Shown here: positions 44,968 through 52,707 of the stretch, in pieces
Position numbering within the stretch: position 1 is the first letter of the stretch
Layout: each line of letters begins with the position of its first letter
Assembly (NCBI RefSeq): GCF_024609265.1
Contig: NZ_JANHMP010000001.1
Location: 1,240,001 to 1,304,000 of the forward strand
DNA length: 64,000 nt
Direction: 5' to 3'
Origin: Geothrix campi
Lineage (GTDB): Bacteria > Acidobacteriota > Holophagae > Holophagales > Holophagaceae
Notes under the pieces: generated by a model
Databases searched by the model: none
What the model was told of the DNA's origin: nothing
Seen by the model: only the letters and a program-made list of their open reading frames with translations
Position numbers and translations under genes: made by a program

Positions 44968-46968
44968 ATGACCAACAGAACCTTATTGATGTTCACCTTC
45001 GCGACTCTGCTGTGGGGGGCCGACTGGCCAGCCATCCCACCAGAAGTTTGGGCCATGAAAGAAGATCCTGGCCGGGGTGTGAAAGGTGCTGTGGTTCTGG
45101 ACCAGATCCTGTCCTTCAAGCCGATGGGCATCGAACATACCTACCGTGTCCGGGTTCTTTCTGAGGCCGGAAGAGCCGCAGCGGAAATCCGTGGACTGCT
45201 TCCGGAGTCCACGGACTTTGAAGGTCGGACCATCCAGCGCGACGGGACGATCATCACGTTCAACAAGCGCATGGATTTCCACGAAAAAACAGAATCCGTC
45301 CCTGGCTACCACGACCGCAGGATAAAGGTCCTCCTCCCTCCGGGCGTCACTTCTGATTGCGTCGTGGAATTGCGTTGGGTGGACAAGGTGGGCTTTCGAA
45401 ACCACGCGAGTGGAGACGCCCTAGGGATGCGGACCCGAGTCCTCCCGGAAAGCCTCGGGCTCTCCGCGGAATGGACCATCGGCGGTCCCTTCAAGGTGCT
45501 GCATGCGACGGTAGAGGTGCCTTCCTATTTCTCGTGGAGCCTGGCGGTCACTCCCATCAAGGGCAAATCGCTGGATGTATCCGAGAAATATGGATTACGA
45601 CGCTTCACCTTCCAGGACATCCCCGCTTGGGAGAACCCTCCCTTCTCGGCGCAATCCCTGGCGGGCCTGCCTTCCTGTCATGTGTGGCTCCAGATCGGTG
45701 GCCTCAAGAAGGGTTCCGACAGCCGTATGGCGGACTACTGGAACGACGTGGCGAATTCCTTCATCAGGCAGCTGTTTCAAACCGATCTTGTGTCCGGAAG
45801 AGGCTTCGAGGCCATGGCCAAGGAACTGACGGGGGACCTTCCCGCAGATCCATTCGAGAAGGCCACGACCTTGCTGATGAGGCTGGAACGGAGAGTCCGG
45901 AACGTCAGCCAGCCCACCTTCGAAGAAACCGCCAAGTCGACCCGCCAGGAGGAAAAGGCGCGCATCGATTCGGATGATCTGGCGGCGGCAGCCACACGCG
46001 GCTACACGGATGGGTGGGGGATGGCCAAGCTCTATTTCGCCTTGGCTCGGAAGGCCGGACTGGAGCCCACCCTCGCCCTGGTCAAAGACAGAAGTCGGGT
46101 CCTGCTCCACTATCAACAAGCGGATGTATATCAATTCGAGAAAGTGCTGGTGGGAATCCAGGCGCCGACGCGCCAGACCCTCTGGCTCGATCCTGCGACC
46201 CGCTATGCCGCTCCGGGCCTCATCCTCCCAGGCTTCCAGGGTACTGATGCCATTCTGGTGGAACCTGGCGTCCCCACCTGGAGGGCGCGGAAAGAGATCG
46301 TCCCGATCCAGCCCGGGCAATGGAATGTCTCCAGTTATTCCTACCAGCAAACCTGCGCTGAGGGGATGTCTCGCTTCGTGGTGAAGACCGGCTTCTCCGG
46401 CTACGAGGAATACCAGGAGCGCCAACGCTTCCTCGCCCTGGAGCCCTCAGAGCAGGAGCGGGCCCTGAAGGAGCGCTTGGAACAGGCCATCGGGCAGGCG
46501 ACGATCAACCAGACCAAAGTCCGTCACGCCCAGGACCCCGACCAGAACGTAGAGTGGGAGGCTTCCGGGGAACGGGAACTCGACCTCGCGGACCGGCTGA
46601 CCTTCGATCCGTTCCCGGGGATGGCCAGTCCCCTGCCTCTTCCTCCGGCCTGGCCTGAGCGCCGGATTGAACCGATCCTCCTGGATCACCTGCTCGTCCG
46701 TGCCGCCCGGTGCCGGTTCGCCATTCCCGAGGGCTACACCGTGGTTCCCCTAGCAGCCATGGACAAGACCAACGGGTTTGGCAAAGTGTCCTGGGAATGG
46801 GGCATGACCAAAGGCGGAGGCAGCACCCAATTGGAGATCCGGCTGAAAGTGGAAGTGAGCAAGCTGTTCGCCCCGCCGGAAGCCTACGCCGAACTCAAGC
46901 AATTCATCGAATGGGTCCGGGAAGCACTGTCCCGGCGGATCGTGCTGGAAAGAAGCACCCAGCGATGA
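44968..46968 (+). CDS. exported DUF3857 protein with degenerate transglutaminase domain
   Basis: This 666-residue protein has a short signal peptide (MFTFATLLWG-A) and a DUF3857 N-terminal half (about 30-260). A transglutaminase-like domain (about 270-430) and a C-terminal beta-rich part follow. The catalytic positions seem lost. Where the downstream homologue has NGDCKDHA, this protein has RGYTDGWGMA (near residue 345), with Thr at the Cys position. Where the homologue has FNHVIAAI, it has FEKVLVGI, with Lys for His. It is therefore probably not a protease or transglutaminase. Its stop overlaps the ATG of the next gene (ATGA), so the two products may work as a pair. GC content is slightly lower than in neighbouring genes. 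Confidence 0.75.
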   Translation: MTNRTLLMFTFATLLWGADWPAIPPEVWAMKEDPGRGVKGAVVLDQILSFKPMGIEHTYRVRVLSEAGRAAAEIRGLLPESTDFEGRTIQRDGTIITFNKRMDFHEKTESVPGYHDRRIKVLLPPGVTSDCVVELRWVDKVGFRNHASGDALGMRTRVLPESLGLSAEWTIGGPFKVLHATVEVPSYFSWSLAVTPIKGKSLDVSEKYGLRRFTFQDIPAWENPPFSAQSLAGLPSCHVWLQIGGLKKGSDSRMADYWNDVANSFIRQLFQTDLVSGRGFEAMAKELTGDLPADPFEKATTLLMRLERRVRNVSQPTFEETAKSTRQEEKARIDSDDLAAAATRGYTDGWGMAKLYFALARKAGLEPTLALVKDRSRVLLHYQQADVYQFEKVLVGIQAPTRQTLWLDPATRYAAPGLILPGFQGTDAILVEPGVPTWRARKEIVPIQPGQWNVSSYSYQQTCAEGMSRFVVKTGFSGYEEYQERQRFLALEPSEQERALKERLEQAIGQATINQTKVRHAQDPDQNVEWEASGERELDLADRLTFDPFPGMASPLPLPPAWPERRIEPILLDHLLVRAARCRFAIPEGYTVVPLAAMDKTNGFGKVSWEWGMTKGGGSTQLEIRLKVEVSKLFAPPEAYAELKQFIEWVREALSRRIVLERSTQR

Positions 46969-48926
46969 GATCCCTATTGCTTGTTCTCCTCACCTGGCTG
47001 TCCCTGGGAGCTCAGGATGTCTCCGGCCTTCCCCTCTGGGCGCAGGCACCGGCTCGGGCCGGCTTGGCCGAACAGCCCCCCGGCGACCCTGATGCCTGGG
47101 TACTGCTCAAACGGATGGAAATCACCTATACCGGCGAAGGCGAGATCAAGACCCGGGAATTGCGCCTGGTGCGCGTCTTGCGGGAACGGGGCATCCAGGA
47201 GAGGTTGTTCCTTCTGCAGACGCTGGGGGGGGAATCCGAGCGGATCACGGCTCTGCGCGGCTGGAACCTTCGCCCGGATGGAGAAGTCGTGAAAATTTCC
47301 AAATCAGACATGGCCAAGCTGGACCCGGACCGGCACGGGGAAACGACTCAGGCAATGGTGAACTTCGCCTGGATTCCGCGAGTGGCCAAGGGGAGCCTGG
47401 TGGCTTTTGAATGGGAGACGTCCACCCGCGTCATCCTGGGTCCCGCCGTCACAGTATCCCCTCTGGAGGACCTGCCCATTCGCCGCTGGGAGCTGGCGGC
47501 ATTCCTGAACACCGGCCAATTCTTCTACAAGGCCAAAGGGCAATGCAGAGTGGCGACCAGAATGTTCGGTGCCTGGGGGATCCCGCTGGAACGGACGACC
47601 AGCGGAGGGGACCTCTGGGCTGACCGCCTCCCGGCCCTTCCCAAAGACGAGAAATCCTTTCCCGCCGGACGAGGGTTCCTGCCCGGGGTCGATGTGACAT
47701 TCGTGGATCCTGAACTGCGGACCGCCCCCCTGCTGGATACCTGGGACTCCCTGGCCACTTGGATCTGGAGAACCTACCAGGAGGGAATGGTCCCTTCCGG
47801 CCTGGTTCCGCGGAAGGGAGGCAACTCGGCCGATGGCCTGAAGGCTTTGGTCCATTGGATGTCCCGTGAGCTCACCTATAAACAGGTCTACCTAAGCGCT
47901 GGCCGGGGCTGGCTGCCCTTGTCCGGGCCGGAAGTGGTGCGTCGCCGGAACGGGGACTGCAAAGACCACGCAGAGTGTTTTCTGGCCGAAGCCGCAGGGC
48001 TCGGGTTCAAGGGGTTCCCGGTACTCTGTGCGATCCAGGACGCGGAGATCCCGGATGACCAGGCGGTGACACCCTATTGCTTCAACCATGTCATCGCCGC
48101 CATCCAGATCGGGCAGAGTCTCGGACTGGCCTCGGAGGTGGCGACCCCCCAGGGTCGCTTCCTGCTGGTGGACACGACCGATCGGTTCTGCCCGTTGGGA
48201 GTCCTGCCTGCGGACCATCGCGATCGCCGCGTGCTCATCTGCACCCCGGATGGGGCCGTCTGGGCGCGGGTGCCCCCTGCCGCCACGGTACGTCCGAAGG
48301 TGGCCTTCGATCTGGAGGGCACCATCCTGGAGGATGGTTCAGTTGCGGCGGACATCACTGTGACTGAGGAAGGCAACCGATTGGGCCTCCGATTCGCCAC
48401 CTTGAATGGCGGTGTGGACATGCTGCTGCAGCGACTTCAAGTCGAGTTGTCCGGCCTCCCCGTCAATGCCCGACTGGAGTGTTTGAAGGTAGGGGATCCC
48501 CTGGATCTGGAAACCCCCTTCCGAATCGAGGTCAGGATTCACTGCCCAGATGCTGCCAGGCGCGTGGGCAACGAGGTCAGCCTCCCAGCCTGGGGTCTGC
48601 CCGCCCTTCCAGGGGTCATCCAGAGGCCAGGCAAGGCCCGGGTGTACCCGGTCCAGGTCCGACATCGCGCGGATTGGCACTACAAGTCCACCTGGACACT
48701 GCCCCAGGCAGCCACACCCCTTCTACGAGGCCTTCAGAACGACAATCCCCTGGCCTCGACTTCCTGGAATGCGACAAGTTCAGGGCGGGTACTGCATCTC
48801 GCCCTGGCCTACGAGGAGAAGGATGCCGCCTTCGATTTCAAGACCGCCCAGGCGGGGGTGCAAGCCTGGAGGGCGAATCGCTCCGAGTTGGAGCGGGTTC
48901 TCCGGGAGGGACTGACCGCCAGATAG
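46965..48926 (+). CDS. exported DUF3857 and transglutaminase-like protein
   Basis: This 653-residue exported protein starts with a signal peptide (LLLVLLTWLSLGAQ). It has the DUF3857 region (about 60-260) and a transglutaminase core with an intact triad: Cys332 (RRRNGDCKDHAE), His375 (YCFNHVIAAI) and Asp403 (LLVDTTDRF). A C-terminal beta domain follows. Enzymes of this fold cleave or crosslink peptides; many bacterial members are of unknown substrate. It overlaps the preceding gene by 4 bases and shares its domain order, so the two arose by duplication and one copy lost the active site. Confidence 0.82.
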   Translation: MRSLLLVLLTWLSLGAQDVSGLPLWAQAPARAGLAEQPPGDPDAWVLLKRMEITYTGEGEIKTRELRLVRVLRERGIQERLFLLQTLGGESERITALRGWNLRPDGEVVKISKSDMAKLDPDRHGETTQAMVNFAWIPRVAKGSLVAFEWETSTRVILGPAVTVSPLEDLPIRRWELAAFLNTGQFFYKAKGQCRVATRMFGAWGIPLERTTSGGDLWADRLPALPKDEKSFPAGRGFLPGVDVTFVDPELRTAPLLDTWDSLATWIWRTYQEGMVPSGLVPRKGGNSADGLKALVHWMSRELTYKQVYLSAGRGWLPLSGPEVVRRRNGDCKDHAECFLAEAAGLGFKGFPVLCAIQDAEIPDDQAVTPYCFNHVIAAIQIGQSLGLASEVATPQGRFLLVDTTDRFCPLGVLPADHRDRRVLICTPDGAVWARVPPAATVRPKVAFDLEGTILEDGSVAADITVTEEGNRLGLRFATLNGGVDMLLQRLQVELSGLPVNARLECLKVGDPLDLETPFRIEVRIHCPDAARRVGNEVSLPAWGLPALPGVIQRPGKARVYPVQVRHRADWHYKSTWTLPQAATPLLRGLQNDNPLASTSWNATSSGRVLHLALAYEEKDAAFDFKTAQAGVQAWRANRSELERVLREGLTAR

Positions 48927-48975
48927 ATGGCTTGGCCGGGGCAATGGATAGGGCTCGATGCACCATAGACAAGAA

Positions 48976-49022
48976 ATGCAACAAAATGGTTGCATCAATC
49001 CCCAACTCGCCTAACATGCAAC
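48976..49022 (+). promoter_or_regulatory. palindromic operator and promoter of the SRPBCC-arsR unit
   Basis: ATGCAAC (48976-48982) and GTTGCAT (48989-48995) form a perfect inverted repeat around AAAATG. A third half-site ATGCAAC lies at 49016-49022. A -35 like TTGCAT (48990-48995) and a -10 like TAACAT (49012-49017) are 16 bases apart and overlap these sites. Repression by the cotranscribed ArsR-type protein would block the promoter. Confidence 0.6.
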
Positions 49023-49035
49023 CAGGAGGTTACAC

Positions 49036-49494
49036 ATGACGGCATCGAGCACCGACTGCATCAGTAAGGAGATCCATCTCCGCGCGCCCCGGACCCGGGT
49101 CTGGAAGGCGCTGGCGGACGCCGAGGAATTCGGCACCTGGTTCGGGATGAAGCTGGAAGGGCGCTTCGTGCCCGGCCAGCAGGTCTTCGGGCGGATCACC
49201 CATCCCAACTACGAGCACATCCACCTGGAGATGCGGGTCGAACGCATGGAGCCCGAGTCCCTCTTCTCCTACCGTTGGCATCCCTACCCCATGGATATGA
49301 AGCGGGACTACTCGGTCGAGCCCATGACCCTCGTCGAGTTCCGCCTTGAGGTGGTCGAAGGTGGCACCCTGCTCAAGGTGATGGAGTCCGGCTTCGACCA
49401 GTTGCCCCCGGACCGGCGCGACGAGGCCTTCCGCATGAACGACGCGGGCTGGACGAGCCAGATGGCCCGGATTGAACGCCATGTCACGAGCTGA
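49036..49494 (+). CDS. SRPBCC / AHSA1-like domain protein
   Basis: This 152-residue protein has the START/SRPBCC fold of the AHSA1 group. It begins with the typical IHLRAPRTRVWKALADAEEFGTWFG and ends with W-x-x-x-MARIERHV. These proteins bind hydrophobic ligands and are often encoded with an ArsR-type repressor. The ATG follows AGGAGGTTACAC. The arsR gene starts inside its 3' end (14-base overlap), so they are translated together. The ligand is unknown. Confidence 0.9.
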   Translation: MTASSTDCISKEIHLRAPRTRVWKALADAEEFGTWFGMKLEGRFVPGQQVFGRITHPNYEHIHLEMRVERMEPESLFSYRWHPYPMDMKRDYSVEPMTLVEFRLEVVEGGTLLKVMESGFDQLPPDRRDEAFRMNDAGWTSQMARIERHVTS

Positions 49495-49825
49495 TGCCCT
49501 CTCCCCCGCGCGGCTGAAGGATGCGGCGCCGCTCTTCGCCGCCCTGGGGGACGCGACGCGCCTGGGCCTGCTCGTGAGCCTCTGCGCCGGCGGGCCGCTC
49601 ACGGTCACGCGCCTGAGCGGCCAGTTCGCGGTGTCCCGGCAGGCCATCACCAAGCATCTCGACGTATTGGCCGAGGCGGGGCTCGTCACGAGCAGCCGCC
49701 AGGGAAGGGAACGCATCTGGACCTTCGAGCCCAAACGCCTCGAGGATGCCCACCACTACCTGGAGCGCCTGTCCAGGGAATGGGACGTCGCCCTGGGTCG
49801 CCTCAAAGCCTTCGTCGAAACCTAA
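49481..49825 (+). CDS. ArsR family transcriptional regulator
   Basis: This 114-residue winged-helix regulator has the ArsR pattern: FAALGDATRLGLLVSLC, then the recognition helix region FAVSRQAITKHLDVLAEAGLV and the wing GRERIWTFE. It lacks the CxC metal site of metal-sensing members, so it probably responds to another ligand, perhaps through the SRPBCC partner. It overlaps the SRPBCC gene by 14 bases. It most likely binds the ATGCAAC inverted repeat upstream of the unit. Confidence 0.92.
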   Translation: MSRADALSPARLKDAAPLFAALGDATRLGLLVSLCAGGPLTVTRLSGQFAVSRQAITKHLDVLAEAGLVTSSRQGRERIWTFEPKRLEDAHHYLERLSREWDVALGRLKAFVET

Positions 49826-49847
49826 ACGGGCTCGCTCGTCTGCGATG

Positions 49848-49869
49848 GCCTTAAGCCCCAGCTTAAGGC
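49848..49869 (+). terminator. hairpin after arsR
   Basis: GCCTTAAGC (49848-49856) pairs with GCTTAAGGC (49861-49869) around CCCA. Outer GATGGC and GCCATC (49844-49849, 49877-49882) could extend or compete with the stem. There is no T-run. It may end the SRPBCC-arsR transcript or act as a processing site before the DinB gene. Confidence 0.5.
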
Positions 49870-49931
49870 GGGCGAAGCCATCTCCCATTCAGCCATCACC
49901 CGGGCCACCGTGCCCTTCCCAAGGAGATTCC

Positions 49932-50384
49932 ATGTCCCAACCCTGGACCACCCTCTTCAGCATCAATCGTGAGGTCCTGATGGAGAAGAACCTGGCTGAT
50001 GTCACCCAACGCCAGGCGGACCAGCCCCCTTCCCAAGACGTGAACAGCATCACGTGGAACCTCGACCACATCCTGGAATACCGCCACCAATTTCTCAGGG
50101 ACGTTCTCAAGTCCGCCTACAGGCCGACGGCGACCGTGCCCAGGACCTTGGCGCAATTCAAAGCCGCCATGGCGGACACGCAGGCGGCCTTGAACGCGGC
50201 CTTCGGCTCCGCCGATTGGGATGAGCCGCAATTCCATCCCGCGTTCCAGGCCACCCTGCCGCTGGCCCAGATCGTAGGCCTGTATTTCATGCACGAGACC
50301 TACCATCTGGGTCAGCTCGGCACGGCCCGCAAGCTCCTGGGCTTGCCCGGCGTGATCAAACCACCTGCAAGCGCGAAGGTCTAG
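49932..50384 (+). CDS. DinB family protein
   Basis: This 150-residue four-helix-bundle protein fits the DinB superfamily. Metal-ligand histidines are seen in WNLDHILEYRHQF (near residue 42) and in FMHETYHLGQLG (near residue 125). The superfamily includes thiol-dependent transferases of the bacillithiol/mycothiol S-transferase type and proteins of unknown function. AAGGAG precedes the ATG. It lies 106 bases after arsR and 82 bases before the oxidoreductase gene, in the same direction. Confidence 0.85.
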   Translation: MSQPWTTLFSINREVLMEKNLADVTQRQADQPPSQDVNSITWNLDHILEYRHQFLRDVLKSAYRPTATVPRTLAQFKAAMADTQAALNAAFGSADWDEPQFHPAFQATLPLAQIVGLYFMHETYHLGQLGTARKLLGLPGVIKPPASAKV

Positions 50385-50466
50385 GCGGGCGGCCCGTGCC
50401 GGTTCTGGGATATCCGCGCCGGCGCGGGCCCTCGCAACCCATTCGAACGACAAGGGAGGTATGGGC

Positions 50467-51195
50467 ATGACCCATCTCAAGATTGGAATCATCGGCACAG
50501 GCAGCATGGGAGCAGTCCTCGCCCGCCACCTCACCAGGCTCGGCCATCGGGTCCTGATGGCGAACGGGCGGGGTCCCGAAAGTCTGAAGGCCCTGGCGGA
50601 CGAAGTCGGCGCGACACCCGTGTCCGTTGCCGAAGCCGCTCTGGCTGGATATGTCGTCATCCTGGCGATTCCGACGAAGGCCGTCCCCCAGCTTCCGCCG
50701 GTCCTGTTCTCAGGCCTGCCAGACAGCGTGGTCGTCATCGATATCGGCAACTATCATCCCGAGCTCCGCGATGGCCGCATCGAGGCGATCGAGCGGGGCA
50801 TGCTCGATAGTCAGTGGGTCGCGCAGCAGATCGGCCATCCCGTGATCAAGGCCTTCAACAACATCTTTGCCCAGAGCCTTCTCGAGAAGGGCGTTCCGAG
50901 GGGAACAAGGGGACGGAACGCGCTCTCGGTCTGCGGCAATGCTTCGGACGCCAAGGCAGCCGTGCTTCGTCTCGTCGACGACCTTGGCTTCGACCTCGTC
51001 GACGGTGGGACCCTGGACGAATCCTGGCGGCAGCAGCCCGGAACGCCCGCCTACTGCCGCGATCTTGACGCCGCGTCGCTCCGGCATGCGCTCGCCGAAG
51101 CCGACCGGAGCCGGATCGTCGAATACCGCATCGAACAGGAGGCTCGCATCAGGAGATCCCTGCAATGCAGCAGGGGGGCACCCAGGCTGTCATGA
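50467..51195 (+). CDS. NADP/F420-dependent oxidoreductase
   Basis: This 242-residue protein has an N-terminal Rossmann fold (IGIIGTGSMGAVLARHLTRLGH) with the GxGxxG nucleotide-binding motif and Asn-Gly-Arg-Gly after the second strand, a pattern favouring NADP. It belongs to the F420-dependent NADP reductase-like group. The start at 50467 is preferred because GGGAGG lies 8 bases before it, whereas an ATG at 50461 is too close. Its stop codon TGA is followed directly by an AT-richer gap. The substrate is unknown. Confidence 0.85.
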   Translation: MTHLKIGIIGTGSMGAVLARHLTRLGHRVLMANGRGPESLKALADEVGATPVSVAEAALAGYVVILAIPTKAVPQLPPVLFSGLPDSVVVIDIGNYHPELRDGRIEAIERGMLDSQWVAQQIGHPVIKAFNNIFAQSLLEKGVPRGTRGRNALSVCGNASDAKAAVLRLVDDLGFDLVDGGTLDESWRQQPGTPAYCRDLDAASLRHALAEADRSRIVEYRIEQEARIRRSLQCSRGAPRLS

Positions 51196-51616
51196 ATGGC
51201 GATCACGTCGTGGACCCGAGAGGAGAACGAGGGCGTCCAGCTTGGCGCGACCTACGTGCCGACAGTGGGCAGCTGTTCTGTTTGTCTGGGGCATTCGGGC
51301 GCCATCGAATGGGGCTGTGATTGGCCGTATCTCACCTCGGACGGTCAAACATTCTCGGCCCGGGAAAGGAGCTACTCGGCCATTTTTGCTCTATCAATGA
51401 TTTAGCGAGCGCTTCCGCTCGATCGACGTTTATCAAATCCGGAGGATCAAACAGAGGACACGAACCGCTCCCAGCCTCAATCGACGGGCATTGACATTGA
51501 AGGTTACAGCAGCCGAAAAGACGCGATCAAACCCCTGGCAAACACAACATTAAAAATATAAAGTTCTGGATTGATAGTGCTTCTCCAGAACAAACTCAGC
51601 CCAGGAGGGAGCCAAG
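51196..51616 (+). other. 421-base gene-poor, AT-richer gap
   Basis: This stretch has visibly lower GC than its surroundings, and I see no convincing gene. A 69-codon frame (51196-51405) starts right after the oxidoreductase stop and encodes a Cys/Trp-containing peptide (GSCSVCLGHSG, EWGCDWPYL) without a ribosome binding site; I give it little weight. A GAGCG/CGCTC hairpin lies near 51411-51424. TTGACA at 51491-51496 has no matching -10. The lower GC suggests acquired or decayed DNA. Confidence 0.5.
51535..51591 (+). promoter_or_regulatory. putative promoter and inverted repeat before the HTH gene
   Basis: CTGGCA (51535-51540) and TATAAA (51557-51562) are 16 bases apart. Just downstream, GTTCTGG (51563-51569) and CCAGAAC (51585-51591) form a 7-base inverted repeat, a possible operator for the HTH protein encoded 25 bases later. 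Confidence 0.4.
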
Positions 51617-52081
51617 ATGCCCAACATCGCCTCATTGCTGAAATCCGAAATCCTTCGGCTCGCGCGAAAAGAAGTTCGGAATGAGCTCGAGGGCCTCAAG
51701 AAGGCTTCTGCGCAGTACCGTGCGGAGATCGCCCAGTTGAAGCGCCGCGTGGTTCAGCTGGAGAAACAGCAAACGCGCGTTTCGAAGAAGATTCTGAAAA
51801 AGCCGGAAATGCCGGAAGGCGATGAAAGCACCACCCGCATTCGGTACAGCGCGAAACGCCTGGCCGCTCAGCGACAGAAACTCGGCCTTTCCGCCGCCGA
51901 CATGGGGGCGCTTCTGGGGGTCTCCGGCCAGACTGTCTACCACTGGGAAGCTGAGAAGAACCGCCCCAGGCAGGCTCAGTTGGTCGCGATTGCCGCACTG
52001 AGGAAGCTCGGGAAGCGAGAAGCCAAGGCGAGATTGGAGCAGTTGGCGAACCAGCAGGCCGGGCAATCCCAGGAAGCCTGA
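51617..52081 (+). CDS. XRE-type helix-turn-helix protein with coiled-coil
   Basis: This 154-residue protein has an N-terminal coiled-coil (about residues 10-60, rich in Lys, Glu and Leu). An XRE-like helix-turn-helix follows near residues 80-130 (LAAQRQKLGLSAADMGALLGVSGQTVYHWE), where the recognition helix is clear. The GGAGG ribosome binding site is good. It may bind the inverted repeat just upstream of itself. No toxin or phage partner is adjacent. Targets are unknown. Confidence 0.85.
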   Translation: MPNIASLLKSEILRLARKEVRNELEGLKKASAQYRAEIAQLKRRVVQLEKQQTRVSKKILKKPEMPEGDESTTRIRYSAKRLAAQRQKLGLSAADMGALLGVSGQTVYHWEAEKNRPRQAQLVAIAALRKLGKREAKARLEQLANQQAGQSQEA

Positions 52082-52169
52082 CCAGGTCCTGCATCCCGAG
52101 CGGGCGCCACAACTCGGCTGACGCTTTCGAGGTGAACCGGATCAGTCGAATTCACCTCAAACTAGAAGC

Positions 52170-52565
52170 ATGAATCTCACCCTCCGCCACAGGGCCCAGG
52201 CCATTCTCCGCGAAGCTGAGTGGGACCTCGCGCCGCCACCAGTGGTCTGGTCGCCGCGCATGGCCCGCTGCGCGGGGCTCTTTGTGATCGAGAAGGATTC
52301 CCGCGGCAAGTGGCACCCGGAGATCCGCCTCAGCATCCCCCTGCTGCGCCGGCGGGACTGGCCCTGGCCTCAGCAGGTGTGCGGGATGCACTGCCACGAT
52401 CCCGAGGCTGTGCAGCAGCGCATCCTCGAGCACGAGCTCATCCATTTCAAGCTATGGATGGATGGGGAAAAGGACTGGGGCCATTCGGAGCGGTTCCGGC
52501 AGGTGGCTTGGGAGGTGTTCGGGCATCAGAGCATTACCCACGGCATCGGCTCGGAACCCGATTAG
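52170..52565 (+). CDS. SprT-like zinc metalloprotease
   Basis: This 131-residue protein contains the SprT-like core with the HExxH zinc motif (EHELIHFKLW, near residue 90) and a third His in GHSERFRQVA about 17 residues later. SprT-like proteins are related to the protease SPRTN that degrades DNA-protein crosslinks; bacterial members are little studied. The ATG at 52170 has no strong ribosome binding site. The end of the gene (THGIGSEPD) reappears in altered form 120 bases downstream. Confidence 0.82.
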   Translation: MNLTLRHRAQAILREAEWDLAPPPVVWSPRMARCAGLFVIEKDSRGKWHPEIRLSIPLLRRRDWPWPQQVCGMHCHDPEAVQQRILEHELIHFKLWMDGEKDWGHSERFRQVAWEVFGHQSITHGIGSEPD

Positions 52566-52655
52566 CTCGGCGCGCGAGTTCGGCATGATTCGCTCACTGT
52601 GGGGCCCCGCTCTGCAGGCTCCCCCGGAGCCTGCTCTGCGACCCACATGGTCGCG
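52566..52655. repeat. GC-rich hairpin-bearing spacer after the sprT-like gene
   Basis: This 90-base spacer holds a perfect hairpin with 9-base arms (GCAGGCTCC at 52614-52622, GGAGCCTGC at 52626-52634) and a CCC loop, and it ends in two copies of GCGACCCAC. The arm and loop lengths are the same as in the spacer after prfA (15905-16039). Confidence 0.5.
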
Positions 52656-52685
52656 ACCCACGGCATCGGTATCGAACCAGAATGA
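52656..52685 (+). pseudogene. second copy of the sprT-like gene's last codons
   Basis: These 30 bases match 22 of the 30 bases ending the sprT-like gene (52536-52565), and the first 14 are identical. Read in the same frame they give THGIGIEPE and a stop, against THGIGSEPD and a stop. Most differences are synonymous or conservative, so this looks like the end of a diverged homologue rather than a recent copy. Chance similarity is not excluded at this length. Confidence 0.5.
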
Positions 52686-52695
52686 AGGCCGGGAG

Positions 52696-52707
52696 TAGAC
52701 TCGCTCC
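52696..52707 (+). promoter_or_regulatory. putative -10 box of the HAD-IG nucleotidase gene (leaderless)
   Basis: TAGACT (52696-52701) ends 6 bases before the ATG at 52708. The nearest purine-rich stretch, GGGAG, is 12 bases from the ATG and too far to act as a normal ribosome binding site. Confidence 0.4.
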
